In this document: positions 52,643-63,347 of the stretch, piece by piece
Numbering within the stretch: position 1 is the stretch's first letter
Layout of the letters: every line of letters starts with the position of its first letter
Assembly: GCA_030733815.1 (NCBI GenBank)
Contig: JAUZQE010000003.1
Location: 95,595-159,594, forward strand
Length of the DNA stretch: 64,000 nucleotides
Origin: Yanghanlia caeni
Lineage (GTDB): Bacteria; Pseudomonadota; Gammaproteobacteria; Burkholderiales; Burkholderiaceae_B
Reading direction: 5' to 3'
Program-made: the position numbers and the translations under genes
The notes under the pieces: generated by a model
The model's input: only the letters and a program-made list of their open reading frames with translations
Database searches by the model: none
What the model was told of the DNA's origin: nothing

Positions 52643-54787
52643 ATGATAGCCAATAGGCCAATGTATCGGCAAACCATGGCCAAGCGCCAGGGGCCGATCC
52701 CCGGAAACATATGGGGCCGGCGCGGGCTGGCCTTGCTGGTCTTCGCTGTGGGCCTCGCCGGTTGCGGTGCCCGCGATCCGCAGGCGCGCGTCGAGGCCGT
52801 CATGGAATCGGTCGACCTGCGCCAGACGCTGGTGGCCGGGCGTGGGGCGGGCGCTACCCCGGCCGCCACACCGGCCCGCAAGGCGGCCGCCGAGCCGGTG
52901 CGGCTCGTGGTGCCGCCCGAAGCCCGCGAAGCTGTGGTGCAGGCGCGTGCGGCCATGCAGGCCAAGCAGTGGGACCGCGTTCGGGCGCTCATTCCCCAGG
53001 CCGATCGCGATCCCGTTCTGGGCTCGTATGTGCGCTACTGGGCACTGCGCCAGCAATTGCTCGATCCGGCGCAACCCATACCCGAAGACGAAATCCACGC
53101 CTTTTTCGCTCGTAATCAAGATGCCTACCTGGCCGATCGCCTGAAAGGCGAGTGGATGGTGGCGGCGGGCCGGGCGGGTGATTACGCCCAGGTGCTCGCG
53201 CTCGCGCCGGTCGAGGTCGAGAATGCCGAGATCCGCTGTACGCTGCTCATGGCGCAGCACATGAGTGGCCGCAAGGTGCGTGCATCCGACGCCATGGACG
53301 CGTTCAGTTCGAATCAGGCGTGCTGGGCCATGCTCGACCAGTTCTACGAACGCAGGGTGGTGGGCTGGTCCGACGTGCAGCGGTTGCTGCGGGCCTCGCT
53401 CGAAACGAACCGGCACCAGACCTCGCGCCGCATCGCGGCCGTCATCTTCAACGGCGCCCAGATGCGTGATTACTCCGCCATCATGAACAATCCGCGCAAG
53501 TGGCTCGAAGGCCGCGCGGTGCCGCGCAGTCCGGCCGAGCTCGAGCTCGTCGCCATCGCCCTGTCACGCCTGGCCTATGGCGAAAAGCGGCTCGAAAATG
53601 CGGCGTGGGTCGAAAAGAACTGGGAAGGGCGTCTGCCCCGGCCCTACATGGAATGGGTGTGGAGTCAGTTCGGCCTGGTTGCGGCGCTGAACGTCGAGCT
53701 CGATGCGGCGCGGTGGTACCGCAAGTCGGGCAACTTCCGCATGACCGACTACAACCATGCGTGGCAGGTTCGCTCCGAGCTGCGTCAGCCCGCCATCGAC
53801 TGGGATCAGGTGGCCAAGGCCATACGCCGCATGTCGGCCGCGCAGGCCGCCGAACCCGTGTGGGTGTACTGGTATGCGCGTGCGTTGCACGCCCTGGGCA
53901 ACGAAAAGGCAGCCGTCGAGCATTACCGCTCCATCGCTCACGATCTGAGCTTCTACGGCCTGCTGGCCAGCGAAGAGCTGGGGCACCCTCAGCCTCTGCC
54001 GCCCGCCCCCGCGCAGCTTCAGCCGGAAGAGCTCGATGCCGCACGCAATCACCCCGGCCTGCAACGCGCCGTGGCGCTGTTCGAGCTGGGCTGGCGCCCC
54101 GAGGCCGTACCCGAATGGAATTTCAATCTGCGCGGCATGAACGATCGGGAACTGCTCGCCGCTGCCGAGTTCGCACGCGAAAAACACATCTACGATCGTG
54201 TGGTCAACACCTCGCTGCGTACCGAGAAGGAAATTGACCTGTCGCAGCGTTTCATCGCTCCGTTCTCGGGCGAGGTCTCCAAAAAGGCACGCGAAATCGA
54301 TCTCGACCCGGCCTGGGTGTATGGCGTCATTCGCCAGGAGTCGCGCTTCATCACCGACGCCCGTTCGCGCGTGGGGGCATCGGGGCTCATGCAGCTGATG
54401 CCGGCCACGGCCAAGTGGGTGGCCCGCAAAATCGGCATGACCGACTTCCACCCCTCGCGCGTCAACGAATTCGAAATCAACACCGTGCTGGGTACCAACT
54501 ACCTGCGCATGGTGCTCAATGATCTGAATGGGTCGGAAGTACTGGCCACGGCGGGTTACAACGCCGGCCCGCGCCGCCCGGTGCAGTGGCGCGCGAAGCT
54601 GGCGGCGCCCGTCGAAGGGGCCATTTTCGCCGAAACGATTCCGTTTACCGAAACGCGGCTGTACGTGAAGAACGTGATGTCGAATGCGGTGTATTACGCG
54701 CGATTGTTCAGCGGCGAACCGCAGCGGCTCAAAGATCGTTTGGGCGTGATTTCGCCGGCACCGAACCGCAAGGTTGCCTTGCCGTGA
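52643..54787 (+). CDS. slt: Soluble-type lytic transglycosylase (Slt70-like) lipoprotein
   Basis: 714 residues from the ATG at 52643, with AGGAAGG seven bases upstream. The signal has a lipobox ([10 protein letters not shown]), so the protein is probably an outer-membrane lipoprotein. A long superhelical domain of about 450 residues comes next, then the SLT catalytic domain: [20 protein letters not shown] with the catalytic Glu, [13 protein letters not shown], and [15 protein letters not shown]. It cleaves peptidoglycan to 1,6-anhydro products. Its stop overlaps the cca start (GTGA). Confidence 0.94.
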   Translation: MIANRPMYRQTMAKRQGPIPGNIWGRRGLALLVFAVGLAGCGARDPQARVEAVMESVDLRQTLVAGRGAGATPAATPARKAAAEPVRLVVPPEAREAVVQARAAMQAKQWDRVRALIPQADRDPVLGSYVRYWALRQQLLDPAQPIPEDEIHAFFARNQDAYLADRLKGEWMVAAGRAGDYAQVLALAPVEVENAEIRCTLLMAQHMSGRKVRASDAMDAFSSNQACWAMLDQFYERRVVGWSDVQRLLRASLETNRHQTSRRIAAVIFNGAQMRDYSAIMNNPRKWLEGRAVPRSPAELELVAIALSRLAYGEKRLENAAWVEKNWEGRLPRPYMEWVWSQFGLVAALNVELDAARWYRKSGNFRMTDYNHAWQVRSELRQPAIDWDQVAKAIRRMSAAQAAEPVWVYWYARALHALGNEKAAVEHYRSIAHDLSFYGLLASEELGHPQPLPPAPAQLQPEELDAARNHPGLQRAVALFELGWRPEAVPEWNFNLRGMNDRELLAAAEFAREKHIYDRVVNTSLRTEKEIDLSQRFIAPFSGEVSKKAREIDLDPAWVYGVIRQESRFITDARSRVGASGLMQLMPATAKWVARKIGMTDFHPSRVNEFEINTVLGTNYLRMVLNDLNGSEVLATAGYNAGPRRPVQWRAKLAAPVEGAIFAETIPFTETRLYVKNVMSNAVYYARLFSGEPQRLKDRLGVISPAPNRKVALP

Positions 54788-55944
54788 GCGGCACCGAGGC
54801 CCGCAACGACACACACGGCGTGCCCGTTGCCCCCACCCACCGGCGCAACACCCCAACGGCCGATCCCGCGCTCGAGGGCTTGAATGCGTATGTGGTGGGT
54901 GGCGCGGTGCGCGACGATCTGTTGAATCTGCCCTGCGGCGACCGTGACTGGGTTGTGGTGGGAGCCACACCCGAAGACATGGCCGCGCGCGGATTCATTC
55001 CCGTGGGCGGCGACTTTCCGGTGTTCCTGCATCCGCGCACCAAGGAAGAATTCGCGCTGGCCCGTACCGAGCGCAAGTCGGGGCGGGGCTACAAGGGGTT
55101 TACGTTTTATACGGGCACCGATGTCACGCTGGAAGACGATCTGCGCCGTCGTGATCTCACCATCAATGCCATTGCGCGCCATGCCGATGGTACCCTGGTC
55201 GACCCTTGCGGCGGCGTGGCCGACCTCGAGGCCCGGGTGCTGCGTCACGTGGGCGAGGCGTTCTCGGAAGACCCGGTGCGGCTGCTGCGGCTGGCACGGT
55301 TTGCGGCCCGGTTTCCCGATTTTTCCATTGCGCCCGAAACGCTGGCGCTGGCCCGGCAGCTGGTGGAGTCGGGGGAAGTGGACGCCCTGGTTGCGGAACG
55401 CGTCTGGCAGGAAACGGCCAAGGGGCTCATGACGGAGCGCCCGGGGCGCATGTTCGAGGTGCTGCAGCATACCGGGGCGCTGTCGCGCGTGATGCCGCAG
55501 CTGGTTTTTACCCCCCAGGTCGGTGAGGCCCTGCGCCGCGCGCACGAACATGGCCTGCCGCTCGCGTCGCGTTATGCGATTCTCTGCCACCGTTCCACCG
55601 ATGTCGTGGGGCTTGGCGCCACGCTGCGCGCGCCCGGCGAGTGCACGGCGTACGCGCAGTTGCTGCGCGAGATGCTGCCGCAGCTCGATACCGATGACCC
55701 CGAAACGGCACTTGCGCTCATCGAGCGCTGCGATGTGCTGCGCAAGCCCGAACGTTTCCAAGACTTGCTGCAGGCCTGTTCCTGCGTGCGGCCTTTCGAT
55801 GCGGCGGCCTGGCGCCGGCGCGCCGACGCGGTGCGAAGTGTCGACGCCGGGGCCATTGCGCGCGGGTGTGCCGACCGCAGTCGGATTCCGCAAGCCGTGC
55901 GTGCGGCGCGACTGCTCGCGTTGCAGCGCGCTTGGCGGGTCTAG
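54784..55944 (+). CDS. cca: CCA tRNA nucleotidyltransferase
   Basis: 386 residues from a GTG at 54784 that overlaps the slt stop. Class II CCA-adding enzyme: [20 protein letters not shown] and DWVVVG hold the catalytic DxD-type motif, then [17 protein letters not shown] and [19 protein letters not shown]. The N-terminal 35 residues before the core are polar and may be dispensable. No HD domain is evident, so only the transferase part is present. Confidence 0.94.
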   Translation: MSGTEARNDTHGVPVAPTHRRNTPTADPALEGLNAYVVGGAVRDDLLNLPCGDRDWVVVGATPEDMAARGFIPVGGDFPVFLHPRTKEEFALARTERKSGRGYKGFTFYTGTDVTLEDDLRRRDLTINAIARHADGTLVDPCGGVADLEARVLRHVGEAFSEDPVRLLRLARFAARFPDFSIAPETLALARQLVESGEVDALVAERVWQETAKGLMTERPGRMFEVLQHTGALSRVMPQLVFTPQVGEALRRAHEHGLPLASRYAILCHRSTDVVGLGATLRAPGECTAYAQLLREMLPQLDTDDPETALALIERCDVLRKPERFQDLLQACSCVRPFDAAAWRRRADAVRSVDAGAIARGCADRSRIPQAVRAARLLALQRAWRV

Positions 55945-55960
55945 AACGCCATTCGCCGGG

Positions 55961-57169
55961 TTACAGCATGTCGCGGCGATCGCCGCGCATGAAGCCAAGC
56001 AGCGGCGGGTCGACGTTGCGGCCTACGGCAAGCACCTTGAACAGCTCGCCCATTTCCGCTTCCGAGATCAGCTTCTGCACTGCTGAAAGCGTTGCGTGCG
56101 CCTCGGTGTGCGCCGGGCTGGCCGCGAGTTCCTGCACGATTTCAGGCAGGCCGGCATTCAACAGGAAGCGGGCCTGCGAGGTGTAGCCCAGCACGTCCAG
56201 GCCACCGTCAAGTGCAGCGTCGGCCATGGCGGTGAAATCAACGTGGGCCGTGATGTCCTGCACGCCTGCCAGCACCAGGGGTTCATCGTGACTGTGGTGG
56301 CGGAAGTGGCACATCAGTGTTCCGGCGGCCCGCTGCGGATGGTAGTACTCGCGTTGCGGAAAGCCGTAGTCGATGAGCAGCGCGGCGCCTTGCTTGAGCC
56401 AGGCGCCCATCTGGCGTACCCAGGCTTCCGCCTGAAGATTGAGTTCAGAGCGGTAGCCCGGCAACGCCGGCATGCGTGCGGCTACGGTGGCGTGTAGATC
56501 GGGGCTCGCCGGCCGCTGCGCCCATTCGAAGGGAGGGGTCGCATCGGCCCGGGCTTTCACGCCCAGCTCCATCAATGCGCCCGACTCGTCCCACCGAAAC
56601 AGGGTCACCGGCATGGCGTCGAGCACCTCGTTGGCGATCACGCAGCCTTCAAAGGCGTCTGGCAGGGTGTCGAGCCACTGGACGTCGGCCTGCAGGTTTT
56701 CGAGGCGCTGTGCCTGGCGAACCCGCAGGTCGGCCGACAGCTCGAGTATGCGGTATTGCACATCAAGGCCCAGCGCACGCAGCGCCGGTATCAATGCTGC
56801 GGCAAGCGCGCCGGTTCCGGCTCCGAACTCCAGTACTGTCTGGCTGCCTGCAGCACGCAGAATCTCGGCCACCTGACGCGCCAGCACCTGACCGAAGACG
56901 GGCGTCATTTCGGGGGCCGTGGTGAAGTCGCCGGCGGGTGTGTGTGCGCCGAACTTCGTGGTGCCGGCGGCGTAGTAGCCCAGACCCGCTGCGTAAAGTG
57001 CCTGGGCCATCCACACATCGAACGCAAGTATGCCATCGGGCCGCTGCGCGATCTGTTCCAGCAGGTGTGCTTCAACGCGGGCGCTGTGCGCACTGCTGCC
57101 GGCGTCCAGCGGTGGCAGGCCGTCCGGCAGGCGGGGTGGAGCGAGGGGGGGCAAAGGTGAGGTGTTCAT
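55961..57169 (-). CDS. MidA/DUF185-family SAM-dependent methyltransferase
   Basis: 402 residues from the ATG at 57169 (MNTSPLPPLAPPRLPDGLPP). The family (NDUFAF7/MidA) methylates arginines on partner proteins, in mitochondria a complex I subunit. Seen: FGAHTPAGDFTTAPEMTPVF, SAM motif VLEFGAGTGALAAALIPAL, VIANEVLDAMPVTLFRW and LLIDYGFPQREYYHPQR. In bacteria the target is unknown. It overlaps the small upstream membrane-protein gene by four bases. Confidence 0.9.
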   Translation of the reverse strand: MNTSPLPPLAPPRLPDGLPPLDAGSSAHSARVEAHLLEQIAQRPDGILAFDVWMAQALYAAGLGYYAAGTTKFGAHTPAGDFTTAPEMTPVFGQVLARQVAEILRAAGSQTVLEFGAGTGALAAALIPALRALGLDVQYRILELSADLRVRQAQRLENLQADVQWLDTLPDAFEGCVIANEVLDAMPVTLFRWDESGALMELGVKARADATPPFEWAQRPASPDLHATVAARMPALPGYRSELNLQAEAWVRQMGAWLKQGAALLIDYGFPQREYYHPQRAAGTLMCHFRHHSHDEPLVLAGVQDITAHVDFTAMADAALDGGLDVLGYTSQARFLLNAGLPEIVQELAASPAHTEAHATLSAVQKLISEAEMGELFKVLAVGRNVDPPLLGFMRGDRRDML

Positions 57170-57396
57170 TCTGCTTCGTCTGATTGCGACTGAACGGGCG
57201 TGCGCCCGGAAGCAGACTGCGCGCCCGGGCCGTGGCGCCCGCCGGAGCGCATGACCCGCAGCGCGTTGATCATGGACGCCAGGAACGCCACGAGCAGCGA
57301 GACGATGAGTGCAACGATATAGTTGCCCAGCACGACCCACAACGGCAGCGAAAGCAGCAGAGCCAGCAGAAAAGGACGATTCACGATCTGCTTCAT
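57166..57396 (-). CDS. Small two-helix membrane protein, unknown
   Basis: 76 residues: two adjacent hydrophobic segments (FLLALLLSLPLWVVLGNYIV and ALIVSLLVAFLASMIN), then a polar tail rich in Gly, Ser and Gln. Related to the DUF4229-like or PRK small membrane proteins perhaps, but I do not recognise the family. Its stop overlaps the methyltransferase start (ATGA), so translation is coupled. Confidence 0.65.
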   Translation of the reverse strand: MKQIVNRPFLLALLLSLPLWVVLGNYIVALIVSLLVAFLASMINALRVMRSGGRHGPGAQSASGRTPVQSQSDEAE

Positions 57397-57474
57397 GGCT
57401 GTGTACTATACCGCGTCGTGCACGAGACGCCGGTGCGCGGGCCACACGGGGCAGCCCGCGCGCTACCGGCTAGT

Positions 57475-58968
57475 TCATTGGTAGCGTGCGGCGGAGCGCG
57501 ACGGGCGATCGCCACGCCGGGTGGCGGCACCCGGGCCCGCGCTGCGGAAGGAACCGGGGCGGCCGGCACCGCGCGAATCACTGCTGCGCGGCTTGCCTGC
57601 GGGCTGCCAGTCGCTGCGCCGTTCGGTTTTCCACTCCGATTTGCCCTCGCGCTTCCACTCGGGTTTGCCGTCCGCCTTCCATTCCGGCCTGGCGTCGCTC
57701 TTCCATTCGGGCTTGCGGGCAGATTTCCACTCGGGCTTGCCGTCGCGCTTGTAGCCGGGCTTGCTGCCGGGTGCACCCCGATAGCCGCCGTTGCCGCCCG
57801 GGCGCTTGCCGAAGCTGCGCTGCGGTCGACGCTGGGGTTCGAGGCCCGCAATCTCCTCCATGGGAATGCTGCGCCCGATGAAGTGTTCGATACGGCGGAT
57901 CTTGTGACGTTCGGCATGCACGGCCAGCGTGTAGGCCTGACCATTGCGCCCGGCGCGCCCGGTGCGTCCGATGCGGTGCACGTAGTCTTCGGCCTGCATG
58001 GGCAGGTCGTAGTTGAAGGCGTGGCTGATGCCCTGTACGTCGATGCCGCGCGCGGCCACGTCGGTGGCGACCAGAATGCGCAGCTTGCCGCGCTGCAGCA
58101 GGCCGAGCGTGCGGCTGCGCTGACGCTGGTTCATGTCGCCGTGCAGGGCGGCGGCCGCATAGCCCTGCTCGCTCAGGTAGCCGGCCAGGTCGTCGGCGCC
58201 ACGCTTGGTCGACGTGAATACGATGGCCTGATCGAGGTCGGCGTCACGCAGCAGGTGGTCCAGCAGACGCAGCTTGTGCGAGCTGTCGTCGGCGTATAGC
58301 AGCGTCTGTTCGATGTTTTCGTGGCGCTGCTTCTGGCCGGCCAGTTCAAGGCGCGAAGGCTCACGCATCATGCGGGCCGCCAGCTGGGCCACCGTGCCGT
58401 CGAGCGTGGCCGAGAACAGCAGGGTCTGGCGCTCGGCCGGTGTGCGGGCGATGATCGATTCGATTTCTTCGATGAAGCCCATATCGAGCATGCGGTCGGC
58501 TTCGTCGAGCACCAGTGTGCGTACCGCCGAAAGGTTCACGCGGCGGGCCTGCAGGTGATCGATGAGCCGGCCGGGGGTGGCCACCAGCACGTCGACGCGT
58601 CGCGACAGGGCCTTGATTTGCGCGCCGTAGGGCATGCCGCCGACCACGGTGGCAATGCGCAGGCCGTTGATGCCGGCGCCGTAGGCGCGGGCGGCATCGG
58701 CCACCTGCAGGGCGAGTTCTCGTGTGGGCGTCAACACCAGTGCCTGCACGCCGCTGCCCTTGTTGGGCGACATGCCGACCATGCTGTTCAGTACGGGAAG
58801 CATGAATGCGGCGGTTTTGCCGCTGCCGGTCTGTGACGACACCATCAGGTCTTCACCGCTCATGGCGCGCGGGATTGCGGCGGCCTGAACCGGGGTGGGT
58901 TGGGTGAAGCCGGTGCGTTCGAGCGCCGACAGCAGGGCAGGGGCGAGGCCCAGGGATTCGAAAGACAT
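57475..58968 (-). CDS. rhlE: DEAD-box RNA helicase, RhlE type
   Basis: 497 residues from the ATG at 58968 (MSFESLGLAPALLSALERTG). All helicase motifs are present: Q-motif FTQPTPVQAAAIP, SSQTGSGKTAAF, PTRELALQ, ATPGRLIDHL, LDEADRMLDMGF, FSATL, ATDVAARGIDV and HRIGRTGRAGR. A low-complexity basic tail of about 120 residues follows, with an eight-residue unit repeated six times (residues 410-457). RhlE proteins remodel ribosomal RNA or mRNA; tails of this kind bind RNA. Confidence 0.94.
   Translation of the reverse strand: MSFESLGLAPALLSALERTGFTQPTPVQAAAIPRAMSGEDLMVSSQTGSGKTAAFMLPVLNSMVGMSPNKGSGVQALVLTPTRELALQVADAARAYGAGINGLRIATVVGGMPYGAQIKALSRRVDVLVATPGRLIDHLQARRVNLSAVRTLVLDEADRMLDMGFIEEIESIIARTPAERQTLLFSATLDGTVAQLAARMMREPSRLELAGQKQRHENIEQTLLYADDSSHKLRLLDHLLRDADLDQAIVFTSTKRGADDLAGYLSEQGYAAAALHGDMNQRQRSRTLGLLQRGKLRILVATDVAARGIDVQGISHAFNYDLPMQAEDYVHRIGRTGRAGRNGQAYTLAVHAERHKIRRIEHFIGRSIPMEEIAGLEPQRRPQRSFGKRPGGNGGYRGAPGSKPGYKRDGKPEWKSARKPEWKSDARPEWKADGKPEWKREGKSEWKTERRSDWQPAGKPRSSDSRGAGRPGSFRSAGPGAATRRGDRPSRSAARYQ
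57598..57741 (-). repeat. Six tandem 24-bp units within the rhlE tail
   Basis: The units read GKPEWKSA, RKPEWKSD, ARPEWKAD, GKPEWKRE, GKSEWKTE and RRSDWQPA. The Trp and a basic/Pro frame are kept in all six. Length may vary between strains by 24-bp slippage without loss of frame. Confidence 0.85.
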
Positions 58969-59224
58969 GTATACCTTTGCCGTATAGGCGGTGCAGATGC
59001 GCACGGCGGCAAAACGCCGGCCCGGGCGCGGTTGAATGGATCATCGTGCCGACCCAATCAACCCGGTTGCACTGCTAGGCGTGCGCCGCGTGTGGTTTCT
59101 TGCGGCGAGGTACTGGAAGGTCAGGGTGCGATGGTGTACGGCGTGCTGCGACATGCCGACACAAAACGAAAATGCAGTCTTCCATTATATATGGGAAAAC
59201 CCTGATGTCGATGTTTTTTTGCGT

Positions 59225-59968
59225 TCAGGTGCCCAGCCAGTCGATTTGTGTGCACCCTTGAGCCGCGAGCCAGGCGTTGGCCTGCTCGAAATGGCCGCAA
59301 CCCAGAAAGGGGCGGGGCGGGCGCCGTGCAGACAGGGGCGACGGGTGGTTGGCACGCAGGATCAGGTTCGTGCCACCGGCGGCTTCGATGCGGGGCTGCT
59401 TGCCCTGGGCGTGGTTGCCCCACAGCATGAATACCTTGGGCCCCTGCGTGGCGGCTACCGCGTCGATGAGGGCGTCGGTAATGGTTTCCCAGCCCTTGCG
59501 GGCGTGCGAACCGGCCTGTCCGTGTTCGACCGTGAGCGTGGCGTTCAGCAGCAACACCCCCTGCCGGGCCCAGTCTGAAAGATCATTGCGTCGCCGTGCC
59601 GGGCGCCCGGGGTAGAGGCGTGCCAGCTCGGCAAACATGTTGCGCAGGCTCGGCGGGGTGGGGCACTGATCGGGCACGGAAAAGGCCAGTCCCTGCGCCT
59701 GCCCCGGGCCGTGATAGGGATCCTGGCCCAGAATGACCACTCTGACGTCCTGCGGGGGCAGGTATTCCAGCGCACGGAAGACGCGCGCCGGGTAGATCGT
59801 GGCCCCGGCGGCCAGGCGTGTGCCGAGAAAGGTGTCGAGTTTGGCCAGCGCAAGGCGCGTTGCGGGCGTCTGCAACGCGCTGCGCCAACCGGAATCCAGA
59901 CTGCCGATTTGCTGCCCCGGAAGGTCTGCGAGACGGTTGTCGGCGGTATCGAAAAGGTCGGGTGTCAT
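59225..59968 (-). CDS. ung: Uracil-DNA glycosylase
   Basis: 247 residues from the ATG at 59968 (MTPDLFDTADNRLADLPGQQ). Removes uracil from DNA. Family-1 UDG motifs: VVILGQDPYHGPGQAQGLAF with the catalytic Asp, VLLLNATLTVEHGQAGSH, and NHPSPLSARR with the catalytic His. A short N-terminal extension precedes the core. It follows the PPK2 gene by 40 bases. Between its stop and the rhlE start lies a 256-base region in which I see no gene. Confidence 0.95.
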   Translation of the reverse strand: MTPDLFDTADNRLADLPGQQIGSLDSGWRSALQTPATRLALAKLDTFLGTRLAAGATIYPARVFRALEYLPPQDVRVVILGQDPYHGPGQAQGLAFSVPDQCPTPPSLRNMFAELARLYPGRPARRRNDLSDWARQGVLLLNATLTVEHGQAGSHARKGWETITDALIDAVAATQGPKVFMLWGNHAQGKQPRIEAAGGTNLILRANHPSPLSARRPPRPFLGCGHFEQANAWLAAQGCTQIDWLGT

Positions 59969-60008
59969 GGTGCGGCGGCCGCGTTTGCGGATTCCTGACG
60001 GCGGGTGA

Positions 60009-61520
60009 CTAGCGTGCCAGTCGCGCTTCGATGGCCGTGACGATGCGTTCGAGCACCGTGATGCGGGCATGGCGCTTGTCGTTCGACGACACGACATGCC
60101 AGGGTGAGCGCGACGTGTCGGTGAGATCGAACATATCGTTGGCGGCGTTGGTGTAGGCGCCCCATTTTTCGCGGTTGCGCCAGTCTTCGGGTGTGATCTT
60201 GAACGATTTGAACGGCGAGTGCTCGCGGTCGCGAAAGCGCTGCAACTGAACGTCTTTGGTGATCGCCAGCCAGAACTTGATGAGCAGGATTCCGCTGTCG
60301 GTCAGCTGTTGTTCGAACTGGTTGATTTCTTCGTACGCGCGTCGCCATTGCGCGGGCCGGGCGAATCGCTCCACGCGCTCCACCAGCACGCGCCCGTACC
60401 ACGAGCGATCGAAAATGGTGATGTTGCCGGGTGCCGGCAGCTCGCGCCAGAAGCGCCACAGGTAGGGGCGGGCCCGCTCGTCTTCCGTGGGCGCCGAAAT
60501 GGGCACCACGCGGTACTGCCGGGCGTCGAGCGCGTGCGTGATGCGCCGGATGGTGCTGCCCTTGCCTGCGGCGTCGTTGCCTTCGAACACCAGCACCACG
60601 GGCAGGTCGGCAAATGCTTTGCTGCGCACCAGGTGTGCCAGCCGGCTGCGCCACTGTGCGAGCAGATCGTCGTATTCGTTTTCGCTGAGGCGAACCGAAT
60701 GATCGACGCGGGCCAGCCGCCGCTTGCGCGGCTGTGCGGGGCTGGCGGGCAACAGCTGCCGCAAGGGCGGGGGTTCGGCGGCCGCTGCGGCGGGCGCCTG
60801 CAGGGCCGCCAGAATGGCCTGACCCGTGCTGATGGCGCGCAGGCGTTCGTCGGCGCTGGGTATGACCTGCCAGGGTGCCAGATCGGAATCCGTAAGCATG
60901 ATCATGGTGCCGGCCGCCTCGCGCACCCGCTTGAACTTGCGGGCGACCTGGAGGTCTTCCGGCCGCACCATCCACGAGGTTTCCGGGTCGGCCAGCAGCC
61001 GGTTCGTGAGCTTTTTGTGTGCCTCGCGTGACAGGTGGTACCAGAGCTTGAGAATCTGCACGCCGTCGTTGGCCACCAGCGCCTCGAAATCGCGAATCGT
61101 GGTGGCCAGCTGCTCGACCTTGCTGCGGTTGGGTTTCTTGGAGACCAGTTCGTTGAAGAGCGGGCCGTACCACGAACCGAACACGATGCCGCTGCGCCCC
61201 TTGGCCGGCAGGTGGCGCCAGTAACGCCACAGAAACGGGTAGCGCGATTCTTCCTGCGTGGGCGGGCCGTACGCCAGCGTGCGGATGTGGCGGGCGTCCA
61301 TCCATTCGTTTATGAGGTTGACCGTGCTGCCCTTGCCCACGCCGTCGATACCCGCCACCACGATCAGCAGGCTGCGGTCGGCCTTCGCCAGCCGGGCATA
61401 CTGCGCCTTGAGCAAGGCACTACGCAGATCGGTGATGATCGGCTTGGCGGCGTCTTTGCCGATCTGCGGGTCGCGTTCCGCTTCTTCGAAGCGGGTGGTG
61501 GCGGCCGACCGGGCGTTCAT
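60009..61520 (-). CDS. pap: Two-domain PPK2 polyphosphate kinase (polyphosphate:AMP phosphotransferase type)
   Basis: 503 residues with two PPK2 domains in tandem. The second (about 290-495) has Walker [11 protein letters not shown] (314-322) and the lid/Walker B region [15 protein letters not shown] (371 on). The first (about 35-230) has GIDGVGKGS (57-65), but the matching Asp-Arg is replaced: [11 protein letters not shown]. Two-domain members use polyphosphate to phosphorylate AMP to ADP, with the C-terminal domain active. It overlaps trpC by four bases. Confidence 0.88.
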   Translation of the reverse strand: MNARSAATTRFEEAERDPQIGKDAAKPIITDLRSALLKAQYARLAKADRSLLIVVAGIDGVGKGSTVNLINEWMDARHIRTLAYGPPTQEESRYPFLWRYWRHLPAKGRSGIVFGSWYGPLFNELVSKKPNRSKVEQLATTIRDFEALVANDGVQILKLWYHLSREAHKKLTNRLLADPETSWMVRPEDLQVARKFKRVREAAGTMIMLTDSDLAPWQVIPSADERLRAISTGQAILAALQAPAAAAAEPPPLRQLLPASPAQPRKRRLARVDHSVRLSENEYDDLLAQWRSRLAHLVRSKAFADLPVVLVFEGNDAAGKGSTIRRITHALDARQYRVVPISAPTEDERARPYLWRFWRELPAPGNITIFDRSWYGRVLVERVERFARPAQWRRAYEEINQFEQQLTDSGILLIKFWLAITKDVQLQRFRDREHSPFKSFKITPEDWRNREKWGAYTNAANDMFDLTDTSRSPWHVVSSNDKRHARITVLERIVTAIEARLAR

Positions 61521-62311
61521 GCCGCCTGGAACAGCTCGTGCAGGGCGAGGCCCGGGTCGTTGGCGCGCATGAAGGCTTCCCCAACCAGGAAGGCATTCAC
61601 ACCGTTTTCGCGCATGAGGGTCACGTCGTCGACGGTGAGGATGCCGCTTTCGGTCACCACACGCTTGCCTTCGGGAATGAGCGGCAGTAGGTCGAGCGTG
61701 GTTTGCAGCGAGGTTTCGAACGTGCGCAGGTTGCGGTTGTTGATGCCCACCAGCGTGGTGTTCAGCTGCAGCGCCGTTTCGAGTTCTGCCCGGTCGTGCA
61801 CTTCAACCAGCACGTCCATGCCGAGTTCCTGCGCCAGCGATTCGAATTCTTTGAGCTGCGAGAGGCTGAGCGCCGCGACGATGAGCAGGATGCAGTCGGC
61901 ACCGATGGCCCGCGCGTGGATGATCTGGTAGGGGTCGATCATGAAATCTTTCCGCAGAACAGGCAGCGAGCAGGCGGCCCGGGCCTGGCGCAGGTAATCG
62001 TACGAGCCCTGGAAATACTGCACGTCGGTAAGCACCGACAGGCATGCGGCGCCATGTGCGGCATACGCCGTGGCAATCTCGGCCGGGTTGAAGTTTTCGC
62101 GGATCACACCCTTCGAGGGCGACGCCTTCTTGATCTCGGCAATGACACCGGGCTTGCCTTTGGCGATGCGCTCTTCCAGCGCCCGCGCGAAGCCGCGCAC
62201 GTCCTTGCGGCTCTTGGCTTCGCGCAGCAGGTCGGATTCGCTGCGCATCTGGCGCGCCGTGGCGACCTCGACTTTCTTGGTTTGCAGAATCTTGGCGAGA
62301 ATATCGTTCAT
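61517..62311 (-). CDS. trpC: Indole-3-glycerol-phosphate synthase
   Basis: 264 residues from the ATG at 62311 ([19 protein letters not shown]). TIM-barrel enzyme that closes the indole ring. Family signature [20 protein letters not shown] with catalytic Lys, [15 protein letters not shown], and [15 protein letters not shown]. trpD overlaps its start by four bases; PPK2 overlaps its stop. Not fused with TrpF, as usual in betaproteobacteria. Confidence 0.96.
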   Translation of the reverse strand: MNDILAKILQTKKVEVATARQMRSESDLLREAKSRKDVRGFARALEERIAKGKPGVIAEIKKASPSKGVIRENFNPAEIATAYAAHGAACLSVLTDVQYFQGSYDYLRQARAACSLPVLRKDFMIDPYQIIHARAIGADCILLIVAALSLSQLKEFESLAQELGMDVLVEVHDRAELETALQLNTTLVGINNRNLRTFETSLQTTLDLLPLIPEGKRVVTESGILTVDDVTLMRENGVNAFLVGEAFMRANDPGLALHELFQAA

Positions 62312-63339
62312 GCAGAGACCTTTTCCGTGTGGCGGCGGAATTCTTCGAGCTTGGCACGAGCCGCGCCGCTGCGCAGGCATTCGTAGGCCATCTTGAGACC
62401 CTCGGCGATCGAGGCCGCCTTGTCGCCGGTATAGATGGCCAGCCCGGCATTCAGGGCAACAATATCACGGGCCGGGCCCGCAACGTTATCCAGGGCTTCC
62501 TTGATGAGCGCCGCCGATTCTTCCCGGCTCGACACCTTGATGCTGCGGTTCGACACCATCGCCACGCCGAAATCTTCCGGGTGAATCTCGTATTCCTGAA
62601 TCTTGCCGTCTTTCAGTTCGCCCACCATGGTGGCGGCACCCAGCGAGCCTTCATCCATGCCGTCCTTGCCATGCACGATCAGTACGTGGCGGGCGCCCAG
62701 GCGTTCAAGCACGCGCACCTGTATGCCCACCAGGTCGGGGTGAAAAACGCCCATGAGCTGATTGGCGGCGCCCGCCGGGTTGGTGAGCGGGCCCAGAATG
62801 TTGAAGATGGTGCGCACGCCCAGCTGCTTGCGTACGGAGGCCACGTTCTTCATGGCACCGTGGTGAGCTGGTGCGAACATGAAGCCGATGCCGGTGGCCT
62901 CGATGCTTTCGGCCACCTGCTCGGGGCTCATGTTGATGTTGATGCCCAGCGCTTCGAGTACGTCGGCGCTGCCCGATGACGACGAGGCGCTGCGGTTGCC
63001 GTGTTTGGCGATCTTCACGCCGGCAGCGGCCGCCACGAACATTGCGGCAGTGGAAATGTTGAAGGTGTTGGAGCCGTCGCCGCCGGTGCCGCACATGTCG
63101 AGCAGGCTCGAAGGGTCGGCCACGGGAACGGGCACGGCGAATTCGCGCATGACCTGTGCGGCAGCCGTGATTTCGCCCACGGTTTCCTTTTTCACCCGCA
63201 GGCCCATGAGCAGGGCGGCGGCGGTGGGTTCGGGAATCTCGCCACGCATCAGCATGCGCATGAGATGCAGCATTTCGTCGTGGAAAATTTCGCGGTGTTC
63301 GATGCAGCGCACGAGCGCTTCGGTGGTCGTGATGGTCAT
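62308..63339 (-). CDS. trpD: Anthranilate phosphoribosyltransferase
   Basis: 343 residues from the ATG at 63339 ([19 protein letters not shown]). It couples anthranilate with PRPP. The PRPP loop [20 protein letters not shown] and the anthranilate-site [19 protein letters not shown] are intact, and [15 protein letters not shown] completes the family pattern. Eight bases separate it from trpG. Confidence 0.96.
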   Translation of the reverse strand: MTITTTEALVRCIEHREIFHDEMLHLMRMLMRGEIPEPTAAALLMGLRVKKETVGEITAAAQVMREFAVPVPVADPSSLLDMCGTGGDGSNTFNISTAAMFVAAAAGVKIAKHGNRSASSSSGSADVLEALGININMSPEQVAESIEATGIGFMFAPAHHGAMKNVASVRKQLGVRTIFNILGPLTNPAGAANQLMGVFHPDLVGIQVRVLERLGARHVLIVHGKDGMDEGSLGAATMVGELKDGKIQEYEIHPEDFGVAMVSNRSIKVSSREESAALIKEALDNVAGPARDIVALNAGLAIYTGDKAASIAEGLKMAYECLRSGAARAKLEEFRRHTEKVSA

Positions 63340-63347
63340 GGCGGTCT

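Noticed and set aside
53564..54970. 468-residue antisense frame over slt and cca
   Set aside because: Crosses two real genes on the other strand and has no motif.
58969..59224. Gene or RNA in the 256-base gap between rhlE and ung
   Set aside because: No open frame with support, no tRNA fold and no paired element of note; it probably holds only the rhlE promoter.
59965..61305. 446-residue frame on the same strand as the PPK2 gene
   Set aside because: A shifted reading of the PPK2 gene, rich in Arg, Ala and Pro; the PPK2 frame carries all motifs.
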